A stretch of 36,554 nucleotides of DNA from Boseongicola sp. SB0665_bin_10 (lineage in GTDB: Bacteria > Pseudomonadota > Alphaproteobacteria > Rhodobacterales > Rhodobacteraceae). The notes under the pieces are model-generated. The model made no database searches and was not told where the DNA came from. It saw nothing but the letters and a program-made list of their open reading frames with translations. Both the position numbers and the translations under genes were made by a program. The stretch is from positions 1-36,554 of the forward strand of contig VXSG01000057.1 of NCBI GenBank assembly GCA_009838075.1, read 5' to 3'. Positions within the stretch are counted from its first letter, which is position 1; each line of letters opens with the position of its first letter. Positions 36,520 through 36,554 of the stretch are shown here, piece by piece.

Positions 36520-36554
36520 TCAGGCGACAGGGGAATGCGCGCCCCTCGCAATGA

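Noticed and set aside
1-36554. tRNA genes, rRNA, CRISPR arrays, transposases or integrase/attachment sites
   Set aside because: I looked on both strands and saw none that could be supported; the cluster borders show no mobile element.

Overview
The window is chromosomal DNA from a GC-rich bacterium, most likely an alphaproteobacterium. The housekeeping genes point that way: an E1-beta subunit of pyruvate dehydrogenase with its own N-terminal lipoyl domain, the order ftsB-pdhA-pdhB-pdhC, and an acpP-fabF-mltG block. I cannot name the species.

Layout. (1) 1-552: a DUF1801 gene, then about 500 bp without a visible gene. (2) 1073-26826: a biosynthetic gene cluster for a ribosomally made, modified peptide (RiPP) of the NHLP/TOMM kind. 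Leftward arm: HlyD-type adaptor, C39 peptidase-ABC transporter, second NHLM ABC transporter, FAD oxidoreductase. Rightward arm: first precursor peptide, an AlkB-like hydroxylase fused to a GlnE-like domain, a cyclopropane-synthase-like methyltransferase, an E1-like/YcaO fusion cyclodehydratase, an unknown 376-aa protein, a DUF2236 (MpaB/Lcp-type) oxygenase and two more methyltransferases. Then two leftward genes paralogous to the 376-aa protein, and finally a second, nearly identical precursor followed by an RND-type exporter. (3) 27216-31336: ftsB and pdhABC. (4) 31380-36519: cysE, a short DksA/TraR protein, mltG, fabF, acpP and a vapC remnant at the right edge.

How the cluster may work. Both precursors are 91 aa with a nitrile-hydratase-like leader and end in Ala-Ala-Gly-Arg-Cys-Cys-Cys. 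If the C39 domain cuts at the position of the usual double glycine, the core is only Arg-Cys-Cys-Cys. The YcaO fusion would turn the cysteines into thiazolines. No SagB-type FMN dehydrogenase is visible, so the rings may stay unoxidised or be handled by the FAD, AlkB-like or DUF2236 enzymes. Three methyltransferase homologues and three paralogous unknown proteins add further tailoring, followed by C39/ABC cleavage and export and possibly RND efflux. A heavily tailored tri-cysteine tetrapeptide is the main novelty here; the product itself is inference.

Unusual proteins: the AlkB-GlnE fusion, whose GlnE half has lost key catalytic residues, and the CFA-synthase homologue that lacks two residues holding the catalytic bicarbonate.
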